DNA of 64,000 nucleotides from Pandoraea anapnoica (GTDB taxonomy: Bacteria; Pseudomonadota; Gammaproteobacteria; Burkholderiales; Burkholderiaceae), in contig NZ_CABPSP010000002.1 in assembly GCF_902459765.1 (NCBI RefSeq), forward strand, positions 496,001 to 560,000, in the 5' to 3' direction. The translations under genes were made by a program, and so were the position numbers. Of the stretch, positions 1 to 9,496 are shown piece by piece; within the stretch, counting starts at the first letter, position 1, and each line of letters begins with the position of its first letter. The notes below the pieces were generated by a model. The model was not told where the DNA came from. It saw only the letters and a list, made by a program, of their open reading frames with translations, and did no database searches.

Positions 1-2
1 TC

Positions 3-560
3 GCCGCGAACCTCGGCGCGCTCATGTACATGCTGCCGATGTCGATCGGCATCGCAACGGCAACCCTCACCGCACAGGCGATCGGCTCACGCGACTACAA
101 AGCCGCGCAATTGGTCGGACGGCGTGGCGTCGAGCTGGCCGGGACCTTGGGATTGCTCGTGGCCCTGCTGATGTGGCTCGGCCGCCCGCTGGTGCTCGCG
201 GCCTACACGTCGGACCCGCTGGTCGCCGCTGTGACCGCGCCGCTGCTGACCATCGTCGCCTTCTATCACATCTTCGACGCCCTTCAGGTGAACGCCGTCT
301 TCGTCTTGCGCGCATGGAAAGTTGCGGTCGTGCCGACCGTCATCTACGCCCTGTCGCTATGGGGCGTGGGATTGGGCGGCGGATACGTGCTCGGCTTCGA
401 CGTCGGCGGTCTCTCGCCCGCCTGGCTTCACGGGGCCACCGGCTTCTGGGCCGCCAACAGCGCGAGCGTCGCGGTCGCCGCCATCGGATTGCTGATGTAT
501 CTGCGTTGGGTCGTGCATGTCAAAGGCACGGCGACATCCGTGGCAAACGCGCAGGCCTGA
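3..560 (+). CDS. MATE family multidrug exporter, C-terminal part
   Basis: This is the 3' end of a gene that starts before the window; the reading frame is open from base 3, leaving about 185 residues. The fragment has several hydrophobic helices separated by short polar loops, and near its start an ASLxxQAxGxR-like segment (LTAQAIGSRDYKAAQLVGRR) typical of the second six-helix half of MATE (NorM-like) Na+ or H+ coupled drug exporters. It would sit in the inner membrane. The family call rests on this motif and the helix pattern. Substrate and exact subfamily cannot be told from the fragment. It converges on the lipoprotein gene that follows. Confidence 0.8.
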   Translation, partial: AANLGALMYMLPMSIGIATATLTAQAIGSRDYKAAQLVGRRGVELAGTLGLLVALLMWLGRPLVLAAYTSDPLVAAVTAPLLTIVAFYHIFDALQVNAVFVLRAWKVAVVPTVIYALSLWGVGLGGGYVLGFDVGGLSPAWLHGATGFWAANSASVAVAAIGLLMYLRWVVHVKGTATSVANAQA

Positions 561-578
561 GCGGCTCACATCCGTCCG

Positions 579-1229
579 CTATTGCGTTGACGTCGCCGCC
601 GATGCGGCGGTGGGGGCTGGCGTTGATAGCGACGCCTTCGGCTTAAGCTCGCCTTTGAGCGACTTCTCGACGTCGGCAAAGAAGTCGTCATACGTCTCGC
701 GCATCAACACCGTCTCCGTTCGCGCATCCCCATTGCTGTCCCACACGGTGCGATCAAACCGCACACGCACTAACCATCCGCCGCCACCATCACCGTTTCC
801 CGCACGCACGGCGATGATCGCCGCCATACGTTCATGATCCGGTTTGGCAGGCAAGCCGCCGATTTTGGACTTCAGCACACCACGCAAAATCTGACGCCAT
901 TGCGGCACGAGCACGGAGTGACGATCCGCTTCGACGACGGCCATCTCGCGGTCGACGGACACCGGATCGAACCCCTGCTGTTTGAGCGTCGCGGCAACGG
1001 CATCGAGCACCTTCCCCGCTGTCGGTGCGACAAACCAATGATCACGCAACGAGCGTAGCATCTCGCGTTGCTTCTCCGTCAGATCCACGCTGATCTGACG
1101 CGAGCTGTAGCGAATGAAATCGCCGCCACTCCCCGTCTCGCGTTCATTCGGGGGCTTGCTCGCGCACGCCGACAGCGCAAGCGCGGCACTGAGCATTGCG
1201 AGACGAGCGATTCGCGAAGCGGTGTCCAT
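579..1229 (-). CDS. Putative outer-membrane lipoprotein of unknown function
   Basis: A protein of about 216 residues. I chose the start at 1229 because it gives a short basic N-terminus, a hydrophobic stretch and a lipobox (LSAC), so it should be cleaved and lipidated. Longer frames upstream only add an implausible Arg-rich tail. The mature part contains a segment about how two inputs are combined (DPVSVDREMAVVEADR) that resembles the C-terminal repeat of BamC/NlpB-type lipoproteins, a weak resemblance only. The C-terminus is Ala/Thr/Pro rich. It is monocistronic, with a good sigma-70 promoter at 1326-1354. Function unknown. Confidence 0.75.
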   Translation of the reverse strand: MDTASRIARLAMLSAALALSACASKPPNERETGSGGDFIRYSSRQISVDLTEKQREMLRSLRDHWFVAPTAGKVLDAVAATLKQQGFDPVSVDREMAVVEADRHSVLVPQWRQILRGVLKSKIGGLPAKPDHERMAAIIAVRAGNGDGGGGWLVRVRFDRTVWDSNGDARTETVLMRETYDDFFADVEKSLKGELKPKASLSTPAPTAASAATSTQ

Positions 1230-1325
1230 CAAGAGATGGGACGTAGCGGCAAGAGAGGAAAACGAGCGTATCGGATGGGCGTGCACGAGCGGTTCGGCGA
1301 GGGTGGGGGAACGAGGTCCGCGCCT

Positions 1326-1354
1326 ATAATAGGCAGCCGCATCGCGCGTCACAA
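1326..1354 (-). promoter_or_regulatory. Sigma-70 promoter of the lipoprotein gene
   Basis: On the minus strand a TTGTGA -35 (1349-1354) and TATTAT -10 (1326-1331) are separated by exactly 17 bases and lie about 97 bases before the lipoprotein start. The -10 is part of a short palindrome (CCTATAATAGG), so it could also serve the divergent LysR gene. Confidence 0.6.
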
Positions 1355-1400
1355 ATGAGTTATTTCCATCAACCTATTAGCGTTTCTTCAAGGTTCTGCC

Positions 1401-2315
1401 ATGCGCCGATTGCCGCCGCTCAATGCTCTGCGCAGCTTCGAAGCCGCCGGCCGCCTGAACAGCCTGACGCAGGCCGCTGAAGCGCTGAACGTCACGCAAA
1501 GCGCCGTCGCTCAGCAGATTCGTGTGCTGGAGGAATTTCTCGGACAGAAACTCTTCGAGCGCGACGGGCGGAACATTCGACTGACCGTACGCGGACGCCA
1601 CTACTGGACAGACGTCTCCACCTGTCTCGGCCGACTCACCGAGGCCACTGAGCGCATGCTGAATACCACGACGCGCATGCCGTTGCGAGTGAACGCGTCG
1701 ACGTCCTTTTTGCACATGTGGCTGCTCCCCCGACTCGGACGCTTTCGCGAGCAACACCCGGAGATCCCCGTCGAAATCGTGTCGACGCCAGACCGCAGCG
1801 TTACGCATCTCGACGACACGAGCGATATCGTCATTCGTCGATACACGCCGGAGTTGCGACGCCAGGGGTTCGTCGATCATCCGTTGATGCGCAGTCAGGC
1901 CGTCGCAGTCTGCGCGGCCACCCACCCGATGCGCGAGACGCTTCGCGACCCCGCCGATCTGCTCGACGCTCCCTTGCTGCACTACGCGGGCATGCCGCAG
2001 GCCTGGCAATACTGGTTTCACAGCGCAGAGGTGCGCGTCAGCGAGACACTGCGGGGCACGATCTTCGATGAGTTTTTGCTTTCGCTGCGCGCCGCTGAGA
2101 ACGGACTTGGTGTCTGCCTCGCACCCCGTTCGGTTGTGCGCGACGCGTTGGAGAGCGGCCAACTCGTCGCTCTGTTCGACGACCGCGTCTCTCTCGAAGG
2201 TCCGCCCTATCACGCGCTCTATCGGGAAACCGACGGTGCGTCGCACCTCACGACGTTCGTCAATTGGCTGCAAGGCTGCGTGGATGCGCGAGATCGCGTG
2301 CCGATGACCGACTGA
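1401..2315 (+). CDS. LysR-family transcriptional regulator, GcvA-like
   Basis: A 304-residue protein with the LysR layout: a winged helix-turn-helix in residues 4-64 (NALRSFEAAGR, then LTQAAEALNVTQSAVAQQI, then LGQKLFERDGR) and a periplasmic-binding-protein fold effector domain from about residue 90. The opening LPPLNALRSFEAAGR is typical of the GcvA/AmpR-like subgroup. It lies upstream of gudD in the same direction with a 229-base gap, so control of gudD is possible. However, the sites in that gap look like GntR/FadR operators rather than LysR boxes. The effector is unknown. Confidence 0.9.
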   Translation: MRRLPPLNALRSFEAAGRLNSLTQAAEALNVTQSAVAQQIRVLEEFLGQKLFERDGRNIRLTVRGRHYWTDVSTCLGRLTEATERMLNTTTRMPLRVNASTSFLHMWLLPRLGRFREQHPEIPVEIVSTPDRSVTHLDDTSDIVIRRYTPELRRQGFVDHPLMRSQAVAVCAATHPMRETLRDPADLLDAPLLHYAGMPQAWQYWFHSAEVRVSETLRGTIFDEFLLSLRAAENGLGVCLAPRSVVRDALESGQLVALFDDRVSLEGPPYHALYRETDGASHLTTFVNWLQGCVDARDRVPMTD

Positions 2316-2340
2316 GGTGACGGCGAGTTGAATTCGGGCG

Positions 2341-2357
2341 ATGTTGTACGACAACAA
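2341..2357. promoter_or_regulatory. FadR/GntR-type operator, copy 1 (gudD upstream)
   Basis: The inverted repeat TGTTGT-ACG-ACAACA at 2342-2356 fits the FadR-subfamily GntR operator pattern TNGT-N3-ACNA. It lies about 190 bases before gudD and is matched by a second copy at 2475-2491. Confidence 0.6.
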
Positions 2358-2474
2358 AAACGACACATACTCACGTCCCCCCCCTCCCGACCTCGTCGAT
2401 CAATGGCTTGAATCGGCTGAGATTTCATGAAGACGGGTATACCCGAAAAGGCAATATCAGGAACTTTCCATAGA

Positions 2475-2491
2475 ATGTTGTCTGACGACAT
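2475..2491. promoter_or_regulatory. FadR/GntR-type operator, copy 2 (gudD upstream)
   Basis: ATGTTGTC-T-GACGACAT is a 17-base inverted repeat with one mismatched pair. Its core TTGT-CTG-ACGA also fits TNGT-N3-ACNA. Its centre is 134 bases from that of copy 1 and 62 bases from the gudD start codon, in or near the promoter. Confidence 0.65.
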
Positions 2492-2544
2492 ACAACGATA
2501 TATCATCCCCTTCGTTCCCTTTGGTCTGATCAACGTTCCCCGCC

Positions 2545-3873
2545 ATGAGCCGAACCCCCATTGTCACCGAATTGCGCGTTGTTCCCGTCGCCGGCCGCGA
2601 CAGTATGCTGCTGAATCTCAGCGGCGCACACGGGCCGTTCTTCACCCGCAACATCGTCATCCTGGCAGACAGCGCCGGCCATACTGGTGTTGGCGAAGTG
2701 CCCGGCGGTGAGTCGATTCGCAAGACGCTGGAGGACGCACGTCCCTACGTCGTCGGACAATCGGTCGCCAACGTTCAGGCGATTCTTGGTCAGACGCGTC
2801 GCGTCTTCGCCGACCGCGACGCAGGTGGACGCGGCCTGCAAACCTTCGATCTGCGCACGACGATCCACGCCGTGACAGCGCTCGAAGCCGCATTGCTGGA
2901 CTTACTCGGTCAGCACCTGGAAGCCCCCGTTGCCGCCCTCCTGGGCGAGGGACAGCAGCGCAGTGAAGTCGCGATGCTCGGATACCTGTTTTTCATCGGC
3001 GACCGCAATGCCACCGATCTGGCCTATGCCGACAATCGGGGCGCGCGCGACGACTGGGAGCGCGTGCGCACGGAAGTCGCCATGACACCCGATGCCGTCG
3101 TCAAGCTGGCCGAGGCGGCGCATGTGCGTTACGGCTTTCAGGACTTCAAGCTCAAAGGCGGTGTGCTGGAGGGTGACGCGGAGATCGAAGCCGTCACCGC
3201 CCTTGCCAAACGCTTCCCGCAGGCACGCGTGACGCTCGATCCGAACGGCGCATGGTCGCTGGCCGAGGCTGTCCGTCTGTGCCGCGATCAGCACGACGTG
3301 CTGGCGTACGCAGAAGATCCGTGCGGTGCGGAAAACGGTTATTCGGGTCGTGAAGTGATGGCGGAATTCCGACGCGCCACAGGGCTGCCGACGGCAACCA
3401 ACATGATCGCGACGGATTGGCGTCAGATGGGCCACGCGATTCAGTTGCAGTCCGTGGACATTCCGCTCGCCGATCCGCATTTCTGGACGATGCAGGGCTC
3501 GGTGCGCGTCGCGCAGATGTGCCACGAGTGGGGACTGACGTGGGGCTCGCACTCGAACAACCACTTCGATGTGTCGCTTGCGATGTTCACCCACGTGGCG
3601 GCCGCCGCGCCCGGCAAGATCACCGCCATCGATACCCACTGGATCTGGCAGGACGGTCAATACCTGACGCGCAACCCGCTGCAAATCGTCGGCGGGAACG
3701 TGCAGGTGCCGAGCGTTCCGGGGCTCGGGGTGACGCTGGACATGGACGCCGTCGAGGCAGCCCACGCGCTGTACCTCGAACACGGCCTCGGCGCGCGCGA
3801 CGACAGCGTTGCCATGCAATATCTTGTGCCGGACTGGAAATTCGATCCAAAACGCCCTTGCCTGATGCGTTGA
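2545..3873 (+). CDS. gudD: D-glucarate dehydratase
   Basis: A 442-residue enolase-superfamily enzyme that dehydrates D-glucarate (or L-idarate) to 5-keto-4-deoxyglucarate, the first step of glucarate use in the cytoplasm. Visible signatures are the FKLKGG base motif (Lys202/Lys204), the metal ligands in LDPNGAW (Asp232), the following AED and TNM segments (Glu257, Asn286), and [10 protein letters not shown] with the catalytic His336. Length matches the E. coli enzyme (446). No aldolase, permease or GntR regulator gene lies next to it, so the rest of the pathway must be elsewhere. The two upstream GntR-type operators suggest substrate-induced repression. Confidence 0.95.
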   Translation: MSRTPIVTELRVVPVAGRDSMLLNLSGAHGPFFTRNIVILADSAGHTGVGEVPGGESIRKTLEDARPYVVGQSVANVQAILGQTRRVFADRDAGGRGLQTFDLRTTIHAVTALEAALLDLLGQHLEAPVAALLGEGQQRSEVAMLGYLFFIGDRNATDLAYADNRGARDDWERVRTEVAMTPDAVVKLAEAAHVRYGFQDFKLKGGVLEGDAEIEAVTALAKRFPQARVTLDPNGAWSLAEAVRLCRDQHDVLAYAEDPCGAENGYSGREVMAEFRRATGLPTATNMIATDWRQMGHAIQLQSVDIPLADPHFWTMQGSVRVAQMCHEWGLTWGSHSNNHFDVSLAMFTHVAAAAPGKITAIDTHWIWQDGQYLTRNPLQIVGGNVQVPSVPGLGVTLDMDAVEAAHALYLEHGLGARDDSVAMQYLVPDWKFDPKRPCLMR

Positions 3874-4127
3874 TTCATCGGCATCTCCCGCTTGCGTCAG
3901 CGCATCATTCGGAGCGTCGGAGGGTCGAAATCCCGACGCTCTGTCACCGTCCGGTCGCGATGCGCACGAATTGCGGAATTTTTAAAAACGACGCGAAAAA
4001 TCCGCAAGGCCGTTGAAGGGGGAATAAATAGAGGAAAAATCGGTATCAGAACCTTCGAAATGTCTCGTTGCGAGACCACACGATACCGCTATGACGCTCG
4101 ATAGCCGAACGATTTCAGACATAAAAA

Positions 4128-4153
4128 AAGCCCAGGCGGTTAAGCCTGGGCTT
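4128..4153 (-). terminator. Intrinsic terminator after the tRNA-Asp genes
   Basis: A perfect 10-bp stem (4128-4137 with 4144-4153) around a 6-base loop. On the minus strand it is followed by a run of Ts, ending transcription of the tRNA genes. It may also stop gudD readthrough from the other side. The 255 bases between gudD and this hairpin hold no gene I can support. Confidence 0.85.
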
Positions 4154-4161
4154 TCTTCGTT

Positions 4162-4238
4162 TGGCGGAGCGGACGGGGCTCGAACCCGCGACCCCCGGCG
4201 TGACAGGCCGGTATTCTAACCAACTGAACTACCGCTCC
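4162..4238 (-). tRNA. tRNA-Asp (anticodon GUC), copy 2
   Basis: A 77-base cloverleaf with the acceptor pair GGAGCGG/CCGCTCC, a GTC anticodon in the loop CTGTCAC, a GGTTCGAGCC T-arm and an encoded CCA end. It is identical to the copy at 4338-4414. Confidence 0.97.
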
Positions 4239-4337
4239 AAACTTGCTGCAGCATCGTGATGTCACTCACTTTGCTTTCCTGCTAGTTGTCCGGCATTGCT
4301 GCGTTTTCACGCGCATATCACCGAACTTCGTAGGTTT

Positions 4338-4414
4338 TGGCGGAGCGGACGGGGCTCGAACCCGCGACCCCCGGCGTGACAGGCCGGTATTCTAACCAAC
4401 TGAACTACCGCTCC
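4338..4414 (-). tRNA. tRNA-Asp (anticodon GUC), copy 1
   Basis: Identical in sequence to the downstream tRNA-Asp, 99 bases apart, with encoded CCA. A terminator-like hairpin at 4431-4450 separates it from tRNA-Glu, so it may have its own promoter or depend on readthrough. Confidence 0.97.
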
Positions 4415-4423
4415 AAAACCGAC

Positions 4424-4450
4424 AAAAAAACCCGCCTAACTTTCAGCGGG
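4424..4450 (-). terminator. Terminator-like hairpin between tRNA-Glu and tRNA-Asp
   Basis: CCCGC at 4431-4435 pairs with GCGGG at 4446-4450. On the minus strand the stem is followed by seven Ts (4424-4430), the form of an intrinsic terminator, though the stem is only 5 bp. Confidence 0.55.
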
Positions 4451-4512
4451 CTTTACGCCACAAACTGCCTGGCATTTTCAAACTGATACCGACTCGCTAC
4501 CGGCACCAATTC

Positions 4513-4588
4513 TGGCGTCCCCTAGGGGATTCGAACCCCTGTACTCACCGTGAAAGGGTGATGTCCTAGGCCTCTAGACGAAGGGGAC
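4513..4588 (-). tRNA. tRNA-Glu (anticodon UUC)
   Basis: A 76-base cloverleaf with acceptor GTCCCCT/AGGGGAC, a TTC anticodon in CTTTCAC, a GGTTCGAATCC T-arm and an encoded CCA. Confidence 0.97.
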
Positions 4589-4757
4589 AAAATCGTCAAA
4601 ACTTTGTCTGTTTCGCTACTGCTTACTGCATTTCGCGAAGAACGCCATTCTAAACAACATTTCTTCGCTTGTGAAGCTTTATTTTCAAGTTTTTTGCATC
4701 GTTTTTGCAAGAATCTTGCTCTTTCGACGCAGCCTGAAAATCAAGCTTCTGAATCCG

Positions 4758-4833
<76 letters not shown>

Positions 4834-4848
4834 GAACAGAGAAATGAG

Positions 4849-4877
4849 ATTCTAATGACAAACCCATTTCCTGTAAA
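4849..4877 (-). promoter_or_regulatory. Sigma-70 promoter of the tRNA cluster
   Basis: On the minus strand TTTACA (4872-4877) and TAGAAT (4849-4854) are 17 bases apart, with the -10 about 16 bases before the first base of tRNA-Ala. Confidence 0.7.
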
Positions 4878-4926
4878 TACCCTCGTCGCATTTTTTCCGC
4901 ATTATTTTGCGAATCCGTGCGAAAGA

Positions 4927-4957
4927 TAAAAAAACGGCGACTCATGAGAGTCGCCGT
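4927..4957 (-). terminator. Intrinsic terminator of pnp
   Basis: A perfect 10-bp stem (4934-4943 with 4948-4957) with an ATGA loop and, on the minus strand, seven Ts (4927-4933). It lies about 70 bases after the pnp stop. Confidence 0.9.
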
Positions 4958-5029
4958 CTTCTTTATCGCGGTCATGGCATGTAGTCGCGGCGCGCAAGCG
5001 CGCCGCCCTGCTTTATGCCAAGGCCCGAT

Positions 5030-7186
5030 TTACTGGGCGTCGCCTTCGCGCTTGACCAGCAGTGCACCGCCTTGCTTCTCTTCTTCGGTCAGTGCCTTGT
5101 GCGACAGACGCAGACGACCCTTGTCGTCTTGCTGGATCACCTTCACGCGCACGGCCTGACCTTCCTTGACGTACTCGTTGATGTCCTTGATGCGCTCGTT
5201 GGCAATTTCCGAGATGTGCAGCAGACCGTCCTTACCCGGCAGCACCGAGACGATGGCGCCGAACTCGAGCAGCTTGAGCACGGTACCGTCGTAGACCTGA
5301 CCGACCTCGACTTCCACCGTGATCAGTTCGATACGACGCTTCGCTTCGGCAATGCCTTCGGCGCTCGGGCTGGCGATCGTCACCACGCCGTCGTCCGAGA
5401 TGTCGATGCTCGTGCCAGTCTCTTCCGTCAGCGCGCGGATCACCGAACCACCCTTACCGATCACGTCACGGATCTTTTCCGGATTGATCTTGATGGTGAC
5501 CATGCGCGGTGCGAATTCCGACAGCTCCGTACGCACGCCCGACTGGGCTTCCGTCATCTTGCCGAGGATATGCAGACGGCCTTCCTTGGCTTGCGCCAGC
5601 GCGACCTGCATGATTTCCTTCGTGATGCCCTGGATCTTGATGTCCATCTGCAGTGCGGTCACGCCATTCGACGTGCCGGCCACCTTGAAGTCCATGTCGC
5701 CCAGGTGATCTTCGTCGCCGAGGATGTCGGTCAGCACGGCAAACTTGTTGCCTTCGAGGATCAGGCCCATGGCGATACCAGCGACCGGCGAGGTCAGCGG
5801 CACACCGGCGTCCATCATGGCGAGGCTACCGCCGCAGACCGATGCCATCGACGACGAACCGTTCGACTCGGTGATTTCCGACACGACACGCACGGTGTAA
5901 CCGAAATCATCGGCACCCGGCAGGCACGCGACCAGCGCGCGCTTAGCCAGACGGCCGTGACCGATTTCGCGACGCTTGGGCGAACCCACGCGACCCGTTT
6001 CGCCCGTCGAGAACGGCGGGAAGTTGTAGTGCAGCATGAAGCGATCACGGTACTCGCCTTGCAGCGCGTCGATGATCTGCTCATCGCTCTTGGTGCCCAG
6101 CGTGGCCACCACGAGTGCCTGCGTTTCGCCACGCGTGAACAGTGCCGAACCGTGGGCACGCGGCAGCACGCCGGTGCGGATCGAGATCGGACGCACGGTG
6201 CGCGTGTCGCGGCCGTCGATACGCGGCTCGCCTGCCAGGATCTGGCTACGGACGATCTTGGCTTCCAGATCGAACAGGATGTTGCCGACTTCGATGTCGT
6301 CCGGTGCAGGTTCGCCCTTGGCAGCAGCGGCTTCGCCCAGCTTGGCGATCACGTCGGCGCTCACAGTGCGCAGTTGTTGCGTACGCGCTTGCTTTTCGCG
6401 CGTCTGGTAAGCCGCGCGCAGTTGGCCTTCGGCCAGCTCGCCCACTTGCGAGATCAGTGCGTCGTTCTTGGCAGCCGGGGCCCATTCCCACTCGGCCTTG
6501 CCACCGTCGCGCACGAGTTCGTGAATCGCGTTGATGGCCGTTTGCATTTGCTCGTGACCAAACACGACTGCGCCCAGCATCACGTCTTCCGGCAGCTCTT
6601 GCGCTTCCGATTCCACCATCAGCACGGCTTGTTCCGTACCGGCGACGACCAGGTCGAGCTTCGACTTGGCGATCTGCTCACGCGACGGGTTGAGGACATA
6701 CTGGCTGTCGACGTAGGCAACGCGTGCGGCACCGACCGGGCCGTTGAACGGCAGACCCGAGATGGCCAGCGCGGCCGAAGCACCGATCAGGGCCGGGATG
6801 TCGGCCGGCACTTCCGGGTTCAGCGAGACGACCTGCACCACCACCTGAACTTCGTTGTAGAAGCCTTCCGGGAACAGCGGGCGGATCGGACGGTCGATCA
6901 GGCGCGACGTCAGCGTTTCGTTTTCCGACGGACGGCCTTCACGCTTGAAGAAGCCACCCGGGATCTTGCCGGCGGCGTAAGTCTTTTCGAGGTAGTCAAC
7001 CGTCAGCGGGAAGAAATCCTGGCCAGCCTTGGCCTTCTTCGCACCCACGACCGTGGCGAGCACGACGGTATCGTCCATGTCGACGAGCACCGCGCCGGAT
7101 GCCTGGCGAGCAATCTCACCGGTTTCCATGCGAACCGTGTTTTGTCCCCATTGGAAAGACTTGACGACTTTATTGAACATTTGCAC
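5030..7186 (-). CDS. pnp: Polynucleotide phosphorylase
   Basis: A 718-residue 3'-5' exoribonuclease and polyadenylating enzyme that uses phosphate to shorten RNA; it is part of the degradosome where RNase E is present. In order: a first RNase PH domain, an alpha-helical linker, a second RNase PH domain (about 320-530), a KH domain with a GKGG motif ([15 protein letters not shown]) and an S1 domain ([19 protein letters not shown]). Length is normal (711 in E. coli). A good AGGAG ribosome site precedes the ATG. It lies 323 bases after rpsO, the classical rpsO-pnp order. The long open frame on the opposite strand is a GC-bias artefact. Confidence 0.98.
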   Translation of the reverse strand: MQMFNKVVKSFQWGQNTVRMETGEIARQASGAVLVDMDDTVVLATVVGAKKAKAGQDFFPLTVDYLEKTYAAGKIPGGFFKREGRPSENETLTSRLIDRPIRPLFPEGFYNEVQVVVQVVSLNPEVPADIPALIGASAALAISGLPFNGPVGAARVAYVDSQYVLNPSREQIAKSKLDLVVAGTEQAVLMVESEAQELPEDVMLGAVVFGHEQMQTAINAIHELVRDGGKAEWEWAPAAKNDALISQVGELAEGQLRAAYQTREKQARTQQLRTVSADVIAKLGEAAAAKGEPAPDDIEVGNILFDLEAKIVRSQILAGEPRIDGRDTRTVRPISIRTGVLPRAHGSALFTRGETQALVVATLGTKSDEQIIDALQGEYRDRFMLHYNFPPFSTGETGRVGSPKRREIGHGRLAKRALVACLPGADDFGYTVRVVSEITESNGSSSMASVCGGSLAMMDAGVPLTSPVAGIAMGLILEGNKFAVLTDILGDEDHLGDMDFKVAGTSNGVTALQMDIKIQGITKEIMQVALAQAKEGRLHILGKMTEAQSGVRTELSEFAPRMVTIKINPEKIRDVIGKGGSVIRALTEETGTSIDISDDGVVTIASPSAEGIAEAKRRIELITVEVEVGQVYDGTVLKLLEFGAIVSVLPGKDGLLHISEIANERIKDINEYVKEGQAVRVKVIQQDDKGRLRLSHKALTEEEKQGGALLVKREGDAQ

Positions 7187-7509
7187 TCCTATATCGAATC
7201 GCGCGAATGCAGCAGCGGCGCGATATCGCTGCCGGGGTGATCCCGACGCCTTACAGGGGGGAGTGTTATGCCATTCCAGCGTAGTCCGCTGCGAAAATCC
7301 GCCGGCGCGCCTCTGAGACGACCCTGGAATGACACAAGCCCTGCTTGCCGACGAGGCCCCGTAAATCGGTAACGGAGACCGGAAACCCGGCGCAACTGCC
7401 GGATTAATCGTCCCGAAAGAGGCTCTCAGAGCATCGATCGGGTACCGCCCAAAAACAAAATGCCTGCATCAGCACGCTGATACAGGCATCTCGTCGTAAT
7501 CGTAATCGC
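7187..7509 (-). other. rpsO-pnp intergenic region
   Basis: These 323 bases hold the rpsO terminator (7451-7489) and the pnp leader. In other bacteria this leader is cleaved by RNase III and binds PNPase for autocontrol. I do not see an obvious long double hairpin here, and no further gene. Confidence 0.6.
7451..7489 (-). terminator. Terminator after rpsO
   Basis: A stem of about 13 bp (7460-7472 with 7477-7489, one mismatch) with a CACG loop and, on the minus strand, a TTTTGTTTTT tail. It lies 20 bases after the rpsO stop, so pnp probably also relies on its own promoter or on partial readthrough. Confidence 0.85.
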
Positions 7510-7779
7510 TTACTTACGCAGGCCCAGCTTCTCGATCAGGGCGCGGTAGCGGTCTGCATCCTTGCCCTTGAGGTAGTCGAGCAGCTTACGACGACGGCTC
7601 ACCATGCGCAGCAGACCGCGGCGGCTGTGGTGATCCTTCATGTGTGCCTTGAAGTGCGGGGTCAGTTCGTTGATGCGCGTGGTCAGCAGCGCAACCTGAA
7701 CTTCAGGGGAGCCAGTGTCATTGGCGGCGCGGGCGAATTGCGCCACGACGTCCGACTTCTTGATATCTGCGTTCGACAT
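7510..7779 (-). CDS. rpsO: Small ribosomal subunit protein uS15
   Basis: An 89-residue protein, the normal S15 length, which binds 16S rRNA early in 30S assembly. The conserved block [20 protein letters not shown] and the ending [12 protein letters not shown] are unmistakable. The start at 7779 is fixed by family length and an AAGGAAAG ribosome site; longer frames upstream lack similarity. It is followed by a terminator and then pnp. Confidence 0.98.
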   Translation of the reverse strand: MSNADIKKSDVVAQFARAANDTGSPEVQVALLTTRINELTPHFKAHMKDHHSRRGLLRMVSRRRKLLDYLKGKDADRYRALIEKLGLRK

Positions 7780-7882
7780 TTTCTTTCCTTTGGATATACA
7801 CGCGGTCACGGAAGAATGGCCGTGCCGTGAACTTACAAAAACATGTACGTTTGCCGTACATAAACAAAACTGCAAGTGCGCG

Positions 7883-7911
7883 ATTATACGGGAACCGGCA
7901 TCACGACGCCA
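7883..7911 (-). promoter_or_regulatory. Probable rpsO promoter
   Basis: A perfect TATAAT -10 on the minus strand (7883-7888), about 104 bases before the rpsO start. The -35 at 17 bases spacing (TGGCGT) is poor, so the call rests on the -10. Confidence 0.5.
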
Positions 7912-8066
7912 CTTTTTTCCGCGCTTTGCCGCAGCAGGCGGGCTTGCAATCCCCCTTGAACCGCTCAAAACACCAAATTCGGACGAATAATCTGGAGAAA
8001 TTCGTTAAATTATCCAAAAATCACGACAAATCATCCGTTCCGGCCACCGCCGGTGCCGATCACAGC

Positions 8067-9341
8067 TCAGCGCTGACGCGCCATCCGGCACGTACTCGGC
8101 AGCGCCACCTTGTTCATCGGTAGCTCCATCACGGTCCGGAATCCATAGCCCGAGCCCTCGTTGTCGAACTTGACGCCCGGCTCGCCCGCGCGGCGCATCA
8201 CGGAGACGTACAGCGGCTCGATCATCTGATGGTCGTTCGCCCGCATCCATGCATCGGCCGGCGCCTCACGCACACGACGGTTTTCGAGCGCACGCGCGAC
8301 GGTCGTCACATCCGTGGTGCCCGCCTGCTCGAGCGCGGCGGCGATCATGTCGACCATCACGCTCATGCGTAGCAACGGGTAGTCGTCGCGCGCCTCCGGA
8401 TAGCGCGCGCGGAACGCCTTGTAGTAAGCATCCGACGCCTCGCCCCCGACATTCGGATGCCACTCGGCCACCGCGAACACGCGTCCGACACCGGCATCGC
8501 CCAGCGCCGCCGGCGCACCGAGCGCGTTGCCGTAGAACGTATAGAACTTGAGCTCCATGCCCTGCTCGCGCGCAGCCTTGACGAGCAGCGTCAGATCGTT
8601 GCCCCAGCTGCCCGTGACCACGGTATCGGCCCCGGCCGCGCGGATACGCGCCAGATACGGCGTGAAGTCCTTGACCCGGCCCACGGGGCTGAACTGTTCG
8701 CCCACGATCTGCACGTCCGGACGCTTGGCGCCGATCATCTGGCGAGCCAGCGTGGCGACCTGACGACCGAAGCTGTAGTCCTGATTGAGCAGATAGACCT
8801 TTTGAATGCTGTCGTCCTGCTTGATGGCTTCGGTGAGCGCCTGCATGCGCATCGCGGCGTTGGCGTCGAACGCGAAATGCCAGAAGCTGCACTGCTCGTT
8901 GGTCAGCGCCGTATCGACTGCGGAGTAATTGAAGAACAGCATGCGCTGGCCCGGCTCACGAGCATTGCGCTTGTTGATGGCATCGATCAGTGCCGACGCC
9001 ACCGCAGAACTGTTGCCTTGCAGGACGAACGGAATACCGAGATCCCCAGCCGCCTTGAGCTGCACGAGACTGTCTTCGACCGCCCCCTTGCTGTCGAACA
9101 CCGTCAATTCGAGCGGATGTGCGCCATCGCGCAACCTCACACCGCCACGCGCGTTCACGCGGTCGATCGCGAAGCGCAGATTTCGCTCGACCATCGCCCC
9201 CGCATTGCCGAAAGGCCCGCTCATCCCCTCGATGAGGGCGAGCCGAATCGGCGGTGCCGCGTTGACCACACCGGTGGCGGCCAGCAGGCCCAAAGTGCAC
9301 AGCACCGCACAAACGCGCGCCAGCAAGACGTGAGATTTCAT
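8067..9341 (-). CDS. Branched-chain amino-acid type ABC transporter substrate-binding protein
   Basis: A 424-residue periplasmic protein. I chose the start at 9341 because it gives a clean signal peptide (Lys-Ser-His, a hydrophobic run, then VNAAPP as a likely cleavage site). The rest is a Peripla_BP_6 / LivJ-type fold, with IRLALIEGMSGPFGNAG at the mature N-terminus and FVLQGNSSAVASALIDAI in the first lobe. Such proteins bind amino acids, amides or aromatic acids. No permease or ATPase gene adjoins it, so it is an orphan receptor and its ligand is unknown. Confidence 0.88.
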   Translation of the reverse strand: MKSHVLLARVCAVLCTLGLLAATGVVNAAPPIRLALIEGMSGPFGNAGAMVERNLRFAIDRVNARGGVRLRDGAHPLELTVFDSKGAVEDSLVQLKAAGDLGIPFVLQGNSSAVASALIDAINKRNAREPGQRMLFFNYSAVDTALTNEQCSFWHFAFDANAAMRMQALTEAIKQDDSIQKVYLLNQDYSFGRQVATLARQMIGAKRPDVQIVGEQFSPVGRVKDFTPYLARIRAAGADTVVTGSWGNDLTLLVKAAREQGMELKFYTFYGNALGAPAALGDAGVGRVFAVAEWHPNVGGEASDAYYKAFRARYPEARDDYPLLRMSVMVDMIAAALEQAGTTDVTTVARALENRRVREAPADAWMRANDHQMIEPLYVSVMRRAGEPGVKFDNEGSGYGFRTVMELPMNKVALPSTCRMARQR

Positions 9342-9496
9342 CGAGGCCTCTAGAACTGTCCCGGCGCGAATCATAACTTCCACCGCCCGGCCGGGCAAGC
9401 CAAGGCACCCCACGATAGGGAACGGTGGCGGTATGCTATCAGCAAGCCACCATCGCCCATATTTTGGGCAAATCCCCACCCCCAATGAGGCCAACC

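Noticed and set aside
5015-7240. A 741-codon open frame on the plus strand opposite pnp.
   Set aside because: Arg/His/Asp-rich composition without similarity; it mirrors the codon bias of pnp on the other strand.
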